This document shows positions 32,991-44,498 of a stretch of DNA of 64,000 nt, in pieces. The DNA comes from Haplomitrium mnioides (lineage: Eukaryota; Marchantiophyta; Haplomitriopsida; Calobryales). Where the stretch lies: positions 43,474 to 107,473 of the forward strand of contig JBNGIS010001562.1 in the NCBI GenBank assembly GCA_049999725.1, in the 5' to 3' direction. Below the pieces are notes generated by a model that was not told the origin of the DNA, searched no databases, and worked only from the letters and a program-made list of their open reading frames with translations. The number at the start of each line of letters is the position of its first letter. Within the stretch, counting starts at the first letter, position 1. Made by a program: the position numbers and the translations under genes.

Positions 32991-34490
32991 TCTGCCAAGC
33001 CATGCCACGACCTTAAAGGTCGCGAATTGAGGATGTGGTGACCCAAGTTGCATCGGCCTCGTGTTTTGCCTTTGCTTCATCAATTTAATCATCTTTCTCT
33101 CCTTCCTCACTCTTCCCCATCAACTCTATCCCTCTCACATTCTTAATAGCAGCTCTCTTGTGAGTCCTTTTGTAATGCATCTAGAGAGCCTCCCCTCTCT
33201 CTATCGTCTCAATTATGCCTCTTCTTTGTGTCGCCCTTGTTGGTGAGTAGTCGAGTGATCACTTCTGCCCGATCGCATACTTTAAGTACTACAATGTTCG
33301 TGAAATGTCTACAAACCTGAAAGTAGAGAAGTGGTCTCGCTACACACCTAAATTTGAGACATTTGCACACAATGCTTCTTATCCCTGGTTCATACTTACT
33401 TTCATGAGCTAGATGTGGCTCACAATCTCACCTCCATTCTCCATGTCTATTGTCCTCTCGCTGTAGGCCTACTCCCTAAACCATTCTCATGCAATGTTGA
33501 GCCTCTTCGATTTCTAATCTTAATAAACTTCAAGAGCTTGATGTGTATATACTTATGCACATCTTGACCTCCAATTTGATGTGCGTCAAACACCTTTAGG
33601 AGAGCTTTCCAACAAGCTCATACACACAACAAACATACACCATCTTCTTATCATCCAACTTCTCGAATTAGAGCTAGGTCATCCTAGAGCATGAATGCAA
33701 AGACAACTTCACAAAAACATTTAGGAACTTTTTGTTTCTAAATGGATCTACCAAAAAAATGTTTCATTTTAAAGAACTTGAGAATTTGTTTTTAGCAAGC
33801 CTTTAAACATAAAAATATGATAACAATGTGTCATCCGATTCCTCAAATTACAATATGTGCTCCTCTCATGCATATTGTCAAATGAACTTCTCCTCCTTGA
33901 GTGGCACCGGTAGCAGTTGAGCAAGGTCCAACACGACAGGAAACTTTGGCCGCAACATCTCCAAGCACGTGATATGATTTTATTGTATGACAATCAATTT
34001 TTCCATTTCTTAAGGAAATTGCATACTCACTAGATGGGGCCCTATGTCTTATAGCAGCTGCACAACAATGGGTTAGCGCAACTAACGACTTTGCAAGAGG
34101 ATGAAATCAGCAATCGGGTACACTACGACAGATTGAACAAATATTTCTACCGGGAGGAACAAGGCATAAATAAAGAGACACCAGTGCCTTCAGGGCAGCA
34201 AGGTCAAGGGAGCTGATCCAACCAATGAAAAGGAGGATTTCTTCAATTTTGGTAGGGTAGGTTGACTTACAAACATTGTATAGCTATTTTGATTTCTTGG
34301 CAGTTAATTCCATCAGCAAGAGTGAGGTTGCCATCAACTATGGAAGAGCAGATCTCACACCACCTGGGGGGAGCCACCATTAGCTAGCAAGAGAAGCCAA
34401 GAGAGGACAAGGATTCAAGGTTGTTCCCAATCGTGCTATTCTAGGGATTGGCTAAAAAAGGATGAAGTGTCGCGGGGGCCCGAGAACCTT
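32991..34490. other. Unassigned sequence
   Basis: Short frames only (for example 33061-33246 and 33769-33993), with no recognisable product. No LTR match was seen. Confidence 0.4.
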
Positions 34491-34705
34491 GAAAAGGGAG
34501 TAATGTTAGCCGGTTGGGACCAAGGATGCGCTGGAAGTTTGAAAATTTTCGAGTCAGAGCACTAAATTGTTCTCTGCAGAATGAAGTTGGCATAGTTGGG
34601 GCATACTCTTGCAAGCAACACGAGATAGCAAAAGGGACCTGCGCGCAACACTAGGGAACAACAAAGGGTATCGGTGAACCAACAAGGACAGGAGGCTTAG
34701 GGGCG
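34491..34705 (+). repeat. Possible PPT and LTR start of another element, cut by B
   Basis: GAAAAGGGAGTAA followed by TGTTAGCCGG at 34504 copies the PPT/LTR-start pattern of B (GAAGGGGAGTAATGCTAGC at 52810-52828). The stretch ends where B's 5' LTR begins (34706). It may be the 3' end of a related element into which B inserted. Confidence 0.35.
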
Positions 34706-34714
34706 TGTCAGCTG

Positions 34715-35011
34715 GTGAATTGGGACACTACTAAAAAATTGAAGGAATTGGAAGCATCGTTTGAGCAGACCCAACTTCTAAGACGTAGACAGAGTACTCC
34801 AAAAGCATCAAGGTACTCCAGATTGGGGGAAAGCAAAAAAGATTCTATGAGTGTCACCGAAATGCGGGGATTAGGGCCATGGCAAGGAGGAATGGAACAC
34901 TCGCCAGAGGCAATAAGCAGAGAAGTGGATGGAAGAGGGACCTCAGAAGCGGAGAAGGATCGGGGACCTGATGAGGAGGACCAAAAGCATAGGGCGGAAA
35001 TCAAAGATTGA
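34715..35011 (+). CDS. Short conserved reading frame at the start of the B LTR
   Basis: A 98-codon sense frame with KKLKELEASFEQTQLLRRR, then WQGGMEHSPEAISREVDGRG and TSEAEKDRGPDEED. The 3' LTR keeps it open over LGQGGTEHLPEAISREVEGR, but has a stop early (after KELEA). The A LTRs carry the matching C-terminal half. It is highly charged, with no known family. It could be translated from the 3' LTR part of the genomic RNA or from a spliced RNA. Chance conservation in a repeated sequence remains possible. Confidence 0.3.
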   Translation: MNWDTTKKLKELEASFEQTQLLRRRQSTPKASRYSRLGESKKDSMSVTEMRGLGPWQGGMEHSPEAISREVDGRGTSEAEKDRGPDEEDQKHRAEIKD

Positions 35012-36023
35012 CAATAGATGGAAGGGACCGTATGTATGGTGAAACGCTACATCGGAAGCTTTCATGTGCAACGATTGGAAGCAGAAGGGCAAAGGTGAAG
35101 ATCCGTGTGAGGCAGCAATGAGCTAGGGATCGGGAGACGCTCCGTTTCCCTCGGCATGGATGGGCCTCACCAGGATCCAGATCCTTTTTGGACTCCTGAA
35201 AATCTGCTCGGCAGTTCTGAAGAAAGTCTCGGAAGAAGGAGAGGTCGAAAGCGTTTCCAAAGAAATGTGCGGACACGGTCCCTTCAGGTTAGGTCATCCT
35301 CGGAATCCCGTTTTGTGGAAAACCTCGGATTTGAAGTTCCATGGTTGGCTTTGGACTCTGCAGTCCATTGGTCAACCTCGAACCCATGGTCAGGTGGCGG
35401 TCCAACTTCCACCTGGAAAGGCGCATCGGATGGCGCCCTACGGATCTAAGTCAACGCAGCGGTCCAACTTCAAGGTTGAAGACGGGGTCGGACGGCGCCC
35501 TACGGAACCAAGTCAACTGCAAGCTCATTGGCTACGAGGTTTTCTTTGGACTCCCTAGTTCGAAGAATCCTTCGGATCTAGTCTGCAATCACCATTAGAA
35601 CCCAGGTCAACGCGGCGGTCCAACTTCCAGGTTGAAGATGGCCTTGGACGGCGCCCTACAGAACCAAGCCAACTACGGATCCAGGTCAGCGTGGTGGTCC
35701 AACTTCCAGGTTGAAGACGGCGGCTGCGGAGAAAAGTCAATTTCAGACTCAAGGGTCGGAGGGATTCTACGGACTCACCTGTCCAAGGAATCCTTCGGAT
35801 CGGGTCCACAGTCAACTTCGAATGCAGTGGTCAACTTCGGACTTAAGGGTCCTACGGTTCTCTTCAGACCTGTTTGCGGTTCATTGGACTCGGTGTCGTG
35901 GAATTCTTCGGACTCACGAGTATGTGGAAAACTTCAGACCTGACTCCAGGAACCTCGGAACTGACCGTTAAACTTGGATCATTCCACAAATAGTCGGGAC
36001 AGATGTCGCTGCGTTTGGAGCCT

Positions 36024-36028
36024 ATGGC
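36024..36028. other. Left target site duplication of element C (ATGGC)
   Basis: ATGGC before the C LTR pairs with ATGAC at 45639-45643. The uninterrupted site in B's 3' LTR reads CCTATGGCTAACGG at 54171-54184, which confirms the insertion point. Confidence 0.85.
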
Positions 36029-36635
36029 TGTCAACGAGTGATTTGAAGCACTGAGGCATAATTCAATAAATCGGAAACAATTCTGAACCAATGACCCTTA
36101 GCAAGTGTGAAGGTCTCTCAAGAACGACGGATTACTCTCCAACAGATAGTTAAGAGCAGGACGCATGATTCCTAGGAGGGAAACATGATCATGGCGGGAG
36201 GATGAGAAGAGGGAAGTGATCGCCAGGCACTGGAGGGGTCTCATTTCGAAATCTGAAGCAGGACAACGGGAAGCCGTGAGCCTCTGGGAGAATGCGGGAA
36301 TAGTGGTCAAGCAGGGGAGAAGGGAACGACCAATCTAGGCGAAGTAATCTCAGAAGGAAGAACGAGTCCACAAGCTGACATCCGAAGGCAATCAGGGAAG
36401 GCAGATCGCGGATACGTTCTGCAGCGGCCAATAATCGGGAATCAAGGATTGGGGAAGAAATGAGGAACAAAGATCGTCACAAGGGTGTGCAAGGCCAAGG
36501 AAGAAGGACGCCTCGATCCTACAAGCAGAAGCATGCTTGCAAGATGCCGATCTAACTTGTTCGTCGAATCCACGAATCCAAGGAAGCGTGGCAGCTCCAG
36601 GGAGTCCGTGGGTCTACCGGAAGCGGCCTTCCTAA

Positions 36636-37379
36636 GTGGAGATCCCACTTAAGGTGGTTCCGAACCATCTTACGATGTGGCAAGCCCACTTAAGAAGGAT
36701 CCGCAAAGAGTCCAAACGGGGATCTCCAAGGAAGCGCGGAAAGAGTGACATAGCGTGGGTCTGTCCGAAGGAAGACGGAAGATGCCAGAAGGGTGATTCA
36801 TCAACGTTCCGACCAAGGAAGAACCAAGGAAGCCGAAAGGGCGACTTAGCGGAGATCTGTCAGGAGGAAGAGCACAGAAGGGCCGAAAGGGTGATAAATC
36901 GTCGACGGGACCGGCAAAGAGCGAAGGGAGTCTGCAGTGGCTCTTTGGATGACGTGGCGAGCCCTGGGAGTACGCAGAGCGATTCAGAAAAGTGGACGAA
37001 GGAAAATGTGTTTCACGGGTCAACATCGGAAGAAGGGTCAACGCGACGGTCCGCGTACCCCTTTGCGGAGCGGCGTCGGGCGGCACCCTTCGGACGACGT
37101 GGCAACTCAGGAAACCTAGGGCAAGTAAGAGGACAAGTGGTAGCAAGGGAAAGCTCATCGGACCTCGGGCCACGAGCGAGTCAACTTCGGATGGGTAAGT
37201 CAAAGCAATGGTCAGCCTACCCCTTTGCGAAGCAGCGTCGGACGGCGATGCAACGGATGAGGTGGCACTGGGAGAATAATTGGGAATCTACACGGGAATC
37301 TGCTGAGATTCCGTGGACAAGGCTCCATGGAGTGCTTCAGAACTCTTTTCCGAAGGACTCTTCGGACCTAGCTCCGTGA
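36636..37379 (+). CDS. Long sense frame inside the C 5' LTR
   Basis: Open for 247 codons from a GTG at 36636; the first ATG is at 36675. The product is strongly basic and hydrophilic (IRKESKRGSPRKRGKSDIAW, GRRGNSGNLGQVRGQVVARE), with repeated SAYPFAERRRAAPF and SAYPFAKQRRTA segments that come from two copies of the shared LTR module. In the 3' LTR the frame starts the same way but hits a stop at 43039 and then shifts, so it is intact in only one copy. The opposite strand is also open for 177 codons (36670-37203), a warning that low stop density may explain it. No family is recognised. Confidence 0.25.
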   Translation: MEIPLKVVPNHLTMWQAHLRRIRKESKRGSPRKRGKSDIAWVCPKEDGRCQKGDSSTFRPRKNQGSRKGDLAEICQEEEHRRAERVINRRRDRQRAKGVCSGSLDDVASPGSTQSDSEKWTKENVFHGSTSEEGSTRRSAYPFAERRRAAPFGRRGNSGNLGQVRGQVVARESSSDLGPRASQLRMGKSKQWSAYPFAKQRRTAMQRMRWHWENNWESTRESAEIPWTRLHGVLQNSFPKDSSDLAP

Positions 37380-38285
37380 GAATTTGCGGAATCTCTATCC
37401 ACAAGATTCCTCGGACTCCTGTTATCATTGCATTTGTCATTTCTCGACCAACAAGCATGACACGCGGCACGCGCTTATCTTTCAGGGTAACGATATTAAC
37501 CACCATTGAAGCCACACGTTGACATTTCCCGTGATGAGCTTAACTGGAATAACGAATTCAAACGAAGAGCACCAGGGTTCGTGGAGAGATGCGGCGATCG
37601 CTCGATTGGGGTATACATCGAAGGACGTCAATTCTGAGAGGGGTTGATGCACAGGCAATCTCAGAGCGCGAGGCGACTGCATGCGAAGGGGAATCGTAAC
37701 GAGGGAGAATTCATTGAAAAGACCACGTGAAGTAGAGGTACTCACTCAAGGGATCCGGGGGATTTAGAGGAGGACTGAGGGGAGACCCAGGTGACCTCAT
37801 CCTTATAGGTGGACCTGGGTGGAGGGTTACTGATACGGGGTCTCAATTGATTTCTTGTCGGCTAAGACTTCAGGAGAGGCCACCATGGGAGGACTTGGGG
37901 TTGTTTCTGCTTTCTCTGTGTAAGAGTATCACGATATGAGGACAAGGAAATCGCAACGAGGGGCAGCTAGAGTTTAGAGTTTAGGGAGAAGATCACGTGA
38001 AGCAAGGGTACTCACTGAGGGGATCTGGGGGATTTAGAGGAGGACTGGGGGGAGACCCAGGTGACCTCATCCTTGCAGGCGGACCTGGGTGGAGGGTTAC
38101 TCATTCGGAGGTCTAGAAGGGATTCGGCTAGTTATGACTTCGGGAGAGGTTGTCGAGTGAGGAGTTTGGAGTTTTCTGCCATTCCTTGTGTGGGAGTATC
38201 ACCCCAAAGTGTTCAGAGTACACTCTGTCTTTAATCTCAAGTGGAGCTGAGAAGAGGGATGCTGCGTTAGTACCATCGTACTGTG

Positions 38286-38417
38286 GAAGTAATACTCTTT
38301 CATAGAGGCTAGGTTGTGGAAGTACTACTCTTTGAGGGAGGCTACGTTGCGGAAGTAATACTCTTTGAGGGAGGCTACGTTGTGGAAGTAATACTCTTTG
38401 AGAGAGGTTGCGTTAGT
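38286..38417. repeat. 33-bp tandem array, 4 units, in C 5' LTR
   Basis: The unit is GAAGTAATACTCTTTGAGGG followed by AGGCTACGTTGCG. The 3' LTR has eight units at 44499-44762. Confidence 0.9.
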
Positions 38418-38779
38418 ACCAATGTACTGCGAAAGTAATACTCTTCAAGGCTTGGTGTGGAGTGGGTTACCTACAGTCAGGAGGACTGTGCTTTTCCAGA
38501 GGTGGAACTAAAATAAATCCTCTTCCTAGCCTTAGAGGAAGTAAAGTGAGGACTTCTCGCGAGGGAAGTATCTAAACTATCAAGATAAAGGTGTGTGAGT
38601 GGTGAGGGTTGGGTTGCAGGCTATAAGGCAGCGGAGGTTTCAGAAGGGAAGTCAGTTGGTGGATCTGTCTAGAGGTCTTCAAGGACTCTGTTCCTATTCA
38701 CAGTACATAGTGTACATAGTTGATGTATAGAAGTGTAGTTAGATTCTCATTTTTCATTTGATTTCATGCAGTAGAGTAG

Positions 38780-38790
38780 TATAAAATATA
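38780..38790 (+). promoter_or_regulatory. Probable TATA box of C 5' LTR
   Basis: TATAAAATATA about 2.75 kb into the LTR and 503 bp before its end, conserved at 45125-45135 in the 3' LTR. It suits the start of the R region. Confidence 0.5.
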
Positions 38791-39300
38791 ACATGACAGT
38801 TGAGCAGACTCTAAGACATCTCGGAAGGGGGAGTGCAGTCCCTGTGACAGCGAAATGATCCAGGAGGAAAATGCTCTCTGGTTATAATCGTGAGGTTTAG
38901 TCTGGTGATTCATTCATCTTAGGATAGTTGAGATCTATTGTACTCAATCCTTGACAACTCTGAAAGGGGGGGTCGAGACTTCTGTAATTGTTCCAATTAC
39001 ACATAAGGTGAGAGGACCTCGAGTTTTGGTCCTTGGAATACACGGACAAAATTACACAAGGAAGATTGAGTGTGGAGAATACTGACCTCAGTGGTGAATG
39101 AATGAGTTGAGTGTAGTCTGAACAGAGTAAGTGGTGAATCAAAGGCTAGTAAGGAAAGCAAGAATCCTTAAAGCCTTCAAGCGATAAAGGGTAAGGGGCC
39201 ATCTCAGAAAAGAACTTGAATGCCTGCAATTTGTCATCCGCTGCGTCCAAAGAGGCGACTGTGAAGATTAAGGCCGGAAACAAGGGAGTGATATAATTTT

Positions 39301-39317
39301 TGGCGCTAGAAGGAGGC
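39301..39317 (+). other. Primer binding site of element C
   Basis: TGGCGCTAGAAGGAGG seven bases after the 5' LTR end. B has TGGCACTAGAAGGAGG. Only the first six bases match the usual plant TGGCGCC site, so another tRNA primer is likely. Confidence 0.7.
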
Positions 39318-39478
39318 CAAAAGGTTTTAAAACCTGAGGTTTGCCGGCCAAAGGTTTGGAAAACCTGAGACCAACCCAATCCAGAGACATCGCTTGGTAC
39401 ACCTGATACTCAATTCAGATTGTAAGAAAGGCACTCCTGATAAACAGAGCAACTGGGGGTTGGGTCTATTTAGGAAGA

Positions 39479-41004
39479 GTGGCAAAAAGGAGAGACGACT
39501 GGGTGGAAGTGGCCGTGGCCAGTGCAGGAATGGCCAACGCAGTACCACCTTCTGGGCTTCGGAGAAGATTCAAATACAGGTACTTCAAGGGACGCCCGAA
39601 GGATGATCAGATGTATGGTTGGACAACCTTGAAAACACTGCAGCGGCAAATGGTGAAACTCATGTGAAGCTTGGAATCCTACCTGCAGTTTTGAAGGGAG
39701 AAGCCCAACCTTGGTACAAGGATTTGTCGGATAATATCAAACGGGACTAGCACGCATTCAAGGAGGCCTTCTTATCGGAGTTTCGTGGGATTGGTGAAGA
39801 GACAGAGGCGCTGATCAAGATGGGTCAGTTAAGGATGAAGAAGAAAGAGTCTGTGAGGAAGTTCTTCCAACGGTTCAAGAAACTGGCGAGGAAGCTAAAA
39901 CCTCCAGCCACTGATGGAATGCTCACAACGTGGTTCCTGGCAGCTCTACGAAGAGGGATTGGAACCTGGGTAAGACGGGCGGATCCACAAACTCTGGACG
40001 ATGTTGTCAATGTAGCCTGATCTCACGTAAAGGCTTGCCTCACCAGTTCCTGAAGAAATGCACGAGCTAGATACAACTCTGATGATTCTTCGGACACCTC
40101 GGACAATGACGAGGAGACGGATCAGAGTTCCGAGTCCTCCTCGGAAAGCGAGAATAAGTCAAGCAGCAGCAGCTCCGAGGAGGATAGATCATCCAGAAAG
40201 AAGAAGAAGAAGAAGGATCTGAAGAAGAAGAAGGAGATCAAGGAGAGCAGTCATTGCAAGGGCGCCAGCAAAGTAAGATACAAAAAAGCTGAATCCGAAC
40301 CTGAGGCAAGCAAGAAGCCAAGGGGGAGGGATCGAATTGATGAGCTGAGCGCCAAGCTAGAGTCGATGAATATAATTTTGGCAGGAATTAAGCCAAAGGG
40401 CAGACCCCTGCCAACAAGGAGAGTTGGAGTTTGGTGCGTCAGGTGCAAGCAACACAGACATTCCACCCAGGAATGTCCAAACGACACAAATACTGTGCAC
40501 TATATGAGAGAGGAAGCGCTAGAGTACATCTGGGAGGAAGTGGAGTATGTCTTGGAGGAGGCCCTAGAAACGGTGTATCAGATCAGCGGAGGACCTCATA
40601 CAATTATGAGCAGGCCTGCAGGAGTGAACTCAGGACCTACGAATCAGTGGATTGCGAATCGGCCTCCCCGAACGACAATTATGATCTACTAGAATTGTGG
40701 CCAACTAGGTCACATTTCATCGAGATGTCCGGAGCCGCGGAAGAGTAGTTATGGCCAACCGCCTTCCCTGTGTTCCCAATGCAAGATGGAGGAGCATGTG
40801 GCCATGAATTGCTCGACCAGAAGATCTGATGTTGATTCTGGACCAAGTACGAATCCTCCTCCCCCCTCAAATGTCAATCTGATCACGCTAGATTTGGAGG
40901 AGGAAGCTGAGTTGTCGGGCTGGGAGACTCTCACTTCAGAGGATTGTTTCCAAGTGGTCACCAGAGCCAAGATCAAGAACAAAAACCAAAGGAAGGCGGA
41001 GTAG
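39479..41004 (+). pseudogene. Element C gag, broken
   Basis: The core has GMANAVPPSGLRRRFKYRYF, a frameshift near 39612, then GEAQPWYKDL, a TAG near 39748, IKMGQLRMKKKESVRKFF and TWFLAALRRGIGTW, ending with a stop at about 40018. After this comes a Ser/Asp/Glu-rich linker and a Lys run (EEDRSSRKKKKKK). The first zinc knuckle is intact in C (CVRCKQHRHSTQEC, about 40433-40474). A second, NCGQLGHISSRC, lacks its first Cys. A third, CSQCKMEEHVAMNC (about 40772-40813), is intact. The last piece runs to 41004. In A and B the first knuckle is damaged. Confidence 0.82.
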
Positions 41005-41295
41005 AAAGCTCAGAAGAAAGTGGTTGAAGCAACCTCACCACGCAATGATCTGGATTATAGGAGGGATAATCCGAAATGGTTCTACGTGAAGGAGCAGGAC
41101 TGGATGAGGAGGCAATTGGAGGCTTTGGAGGCTCAAGAACAAGAGCTGGCAGCAGAGGAGACCCTCAAGGAAGTCCAGAAGCAGCAAGAAGGAAACTAGG
41201 AGGTACAGAAGCCAGTTGAAATTGCGGAAGAGGGGACAAAATCCTACCCCTACAGCATTCAAGCGGACGTCATAAGATGTCCTGTCACAGCCACA

Positions 41296-42068
41296 ATGGG
41301 CCAACTGATCAAGGATAGTCCACTATATCGAAGACAACTTTGTGAAATGCTGATGGGAGCTAGGAGGAGAAGAACGCTACCCAAGGTGGGAATTCCAACA
41401 GACCTGCAATTGGTTTGTGAGGACAAAGAGGCTCGTGAAATTGACACACAGATAGCAGGTTGCACATTGTCATTAGTACCTGTGGATGGAAGGGTAGGCA
41501 TCAACATCATGACAGAGGAGACTGCTCACAAGGTGGGATTCACGAAATTCTAGCACACAACCCGAATCATGAGGCTGGCGGATGGATCGCACGTGAAGCC
41601 ATTGGGTTCCCTCCTGCGAATTCCAACATTCATCGGAGGGAATGAATTCAAGCTAAATTATTTGGTGATTCGACATACCAGACCATCCCCTTACCCGGTG
41701 CTGATTAGGAGACCGTGGTTGTATGAGGCTAGAGTAATGCACAACTGGGGAAACTCTACACTGGTGTTCGGCCCCGAAAAAAAACAGTGCATTACAGTCT
41801 TGTTCCTCACTTGGGGGAAATGCAGTAAGAAGCTGAGTACAACAGTGAGTGGTCAGAGGAGGAAGAATCGGAGAACCACTACTGGGTGCAAATGGTGGTT
41901 GAAGCGACAGAGGAAGATATGTCAGAGTATGGTGTGGGGTCTGCCAACCAAATCAAAATATGCACATGTGACAGACCAGAGCATCAGGAGAAGATGGCTA
42001 AGAATCAAGAGGAGAAGGGAGAGGGCCCAACTATGACTCCATCAAAGGTGCTCAGCCGGCGAAGGTAA
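41296..42068 (+). pseudogene. Element C protease, active site lost
   Basis: Opens with MGQLIKDSPLYRRQLCEML, a basic segment (GARRRRTLPKVG) and the loop PVDGRVGINIM, where D-T/S-G has become D-G-R. A TAG at 41551 is followed by SHVKPLGSLLRIPTFIGG and SPYPVLIRRPWLYEARV (Gly of the LIGRPW motif changed to Arg). A shift in an A run near 41778 moves the acidic tail to another frame (41886-42068). The RT domain that should follow is missing. Confidence 0.8.
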
Positions 42069-42076
42069 AAATTATG

Positions 42077-42101
42077 TGTATGTGTGTGCGTGTGTGTGTG
42101 T
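42077..42101. repeat. TG-rich microsatellite in C
   Basis: A TGTGTGTG run just after the protease remnant, matching the CA tract of A at 3009-3083 seen from the element strand. Confidence 0.75.
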
Positions 42102-42221
42102 TTCGTGGGAAGGGCGTTTTGTGAGGATGTGCTGCAACAGTTAAGGAGACCGACCAACTACCACTCATAGGAGGCAACTAGAGAGAAGGGAGACGAAGGT
42201 TGTTCACGGGGACGTTTCACA

Positions 42222-42237
42222 ACTAAAGGGGGAGTTA
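42222..42237 (+). other. Polypurine tract of element C
   Basis: ACTAAAGGGGGAGTTA directly before the 3' LTR start TATCAGCTAG, nearly the same as the A tract. Confidence 0.8.
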
Positions 42238-44498
42238 TATCAGCTAGTGATTTGAAGCACTGACGCATAATTTAGTAAATCGAAAGCAATTCTGAACCAA
42301 TGACCCTTAGCAAGTGTGAAGGTCTCTCAGGAACGACGGATTACTCTCCAACAGATAGCTAAGAGCAGGACGCATGATTCCTACGAGGGAAACAGGATCA
42401 TGGCGGGAGGATGAGAAGAGGGAAGTGATCGCCAGGCACTGGAGGGGTCCCATTTCAAAATCTGAAGCAGGATAGCGGGAAGCTGTGAGCCTCAGAGAGA
42501 ATGCGGGAATAGTGGTCGAGCATGGGAGAAGGGAATGACCAATCCAGGCGAAGTGATCTCAGAAGGAAGAACGAGTCCACAAGCTGACATCCGAAGGCAA
42601 TCAGGGGAGGCAGATTGCAGACATGTTCTGCAGCGGCCAATAATCGGGAATCAAGGATTGGGGAAGAAATGAGGAACTAAGATCGTCATAAGGGTGTGCA
42701 AGGCCAGGGAAGAGGGACGCCTCGATCCCGCAAGCAGAAGCGCGCCTGCAAGATGTCGATCTAACTCGTTCGTCAAATCCGCGAATCCACGGAAACGTGG
42801 CAGCTCCAGCGAGTTCGTGGGTCTACGGGAAGTGGCCTTCCTAAGTGGAGATCCCACTTAAGGTGGTTCCGAACCATCTTATGATGTGGGTAGCCCACTT
42901 AAGAGGGATCCGCGAAGAGTCCAAACGGGGATCTCCAAGGAAGCGACGAAAGGGTGACATAACGTGGGTCTGTCAGATGGAAGACGGAAGATGCCAGAAG
43001 GGTGATTCATCAACGTTCCAACCAAGGAAGAACCAATGAATCCGAAAGGGCGACTTAGCAGGGATCTGTCAGAAGGAAGAGCCCAAAAGGGCCGAAAAGG
43101 ATAAATTGTCGACGGGACCGGTAAAGAGCGAAGGGAGTCCGCAGCGGCTCTTCAGATGACATGGCGAGCTCTGGGAGTCCGCAGAGCGATTCGAAAATGT
43201 GGACGAAGGAGAATGTGTTTCACAGGTCAACATCGGAAGAAGGGTCAACGCGACGGTCCGCCTACCCCTTTGCAGGGCGGCACCCTTTGGACGACGTGGC
43301 GACTTAGGAAACCTAGGGCAAGTCAGAGGACACATGGCAGCAAGGGAAAGCTCATCGGACCTCGGGCCGCGAGCGGATCAACTTCGGATGGGTAAGTCAA
43401 AGTGACGGTCAGTCTACCCCTTTGCGGGGCGGCGTCGGACGGCGGTGCAACGGATGAAGTGGCACTGGGAGAATAATTGGGAATCTACATGGGAATCTAC
43501 TAAGATTCCGTGGACAGGGCTCCACGGGGTGCTTCAGAACTCTTTTCCAAAGGACTCTTCGGACCTAGCTCCGTGGGAATCTGCAGAATCTCTATCCGCA
43601 AGATTCCTCGGACTCCTGTTATCGTTGCATTTGTCGTTTCTCAACCAACAGGCATGACATACGGCACGCGCCTATCTTTTGGGGTAACGAGATTAACCAC
43701 CAGTGAAGCCACGCGTCGACATTTTCCATGATAAGTCTAACTGGAATAACGAATTCAAACGAAGAGCACCGGGGTTCGCGGAGAGACCCGGCGATCGCTC
43801 GATTGGGGTATACATCGAAGGACGTCGATTCTGAGAGGGGTTGATGTACAGGAAATCTCAGAGCGTGAGGCGACTGCATGCAAAGGGGAATTGCAACGAG
43901 AGGGGGGGGGGGCTGGATTGAGAATTCACTGAAAACACCACGTGAAGCAGAGGTACTCACTCAGGGGATCCAGGGGATTTAGAGGAGGACTGAGGGAGAC
44001 CCAGGTGACCTCATCCTTGCAGGCATACCTGGGTGGAGGGCTCCTGATACGGGGTCTCGATTGATTTCTTGTCGGCTAAGACTTCCGGAGAGGCCACCAT
44101 GGGAGGACTTAGGGTCGTTTCTTCTTTCTCTGTGTAGGAGTATCACGATCTGAGGACAAGGAAATCGCAACAAGGGGCGGCTGGAGGTAGAATTCATTGA
44201 GAAGATCACGTGAAGCAGAGGTACTCACTCATGGGATCCGGGGGATTAAGAGGAGGAATGGGGGGAGACCCAGGTGACCTCATCCTAGCAGGTAGACCTG
44301 GGTGGAGGGTTACTCATACGGAGGTCTAGAAGGGATTCGGCCAATTATGACTTCGGGAGAGGTTTCCGAGTGAGGAGTTTGGAGTTGTCTACCATTCCTT
44401 GTGCGGGAGTATCACCTCAGAGTGTTTGTAGTACACTCTGTCTTTAATCTCAAGTGGAGCTAAGAAGAGGGAGGCTGCGTTAGTACCATCATACTGTA

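Larger units (their letters stand above)
34706..36028 (+). repeat. Element B 5' LTR, first part
   Basis: Starts TGTCAGCTGGTGAATTGGG and aligns with the 3' LTR from 52822 (TGCTAGCTGGCAAATTGAG). It breaks off at ATGGC, where element C begins. It continues at 45644. Confidence 0.85.
36029..39293 (+). repeat. Element C 5' LTR
   Basis: 3265 bp, from TGTCAACGAGTGATTTG to GGGAGTGATA (TA for CA). It matches 42238-45638. It contains a 247-codon frame, a 33-bp tandem array (4 units) and a TATA box. Confidence 0.9.

Noticed and set aside
35156-35558. Overlapping 97- and 132-codon frames in the B LTR as genes
   Set aside because: Two frames of the same stretch are open together and the matching 3' LTR region (53269-53620) has different frame ends, so the evidence is weaker than for the LTR-start frame.
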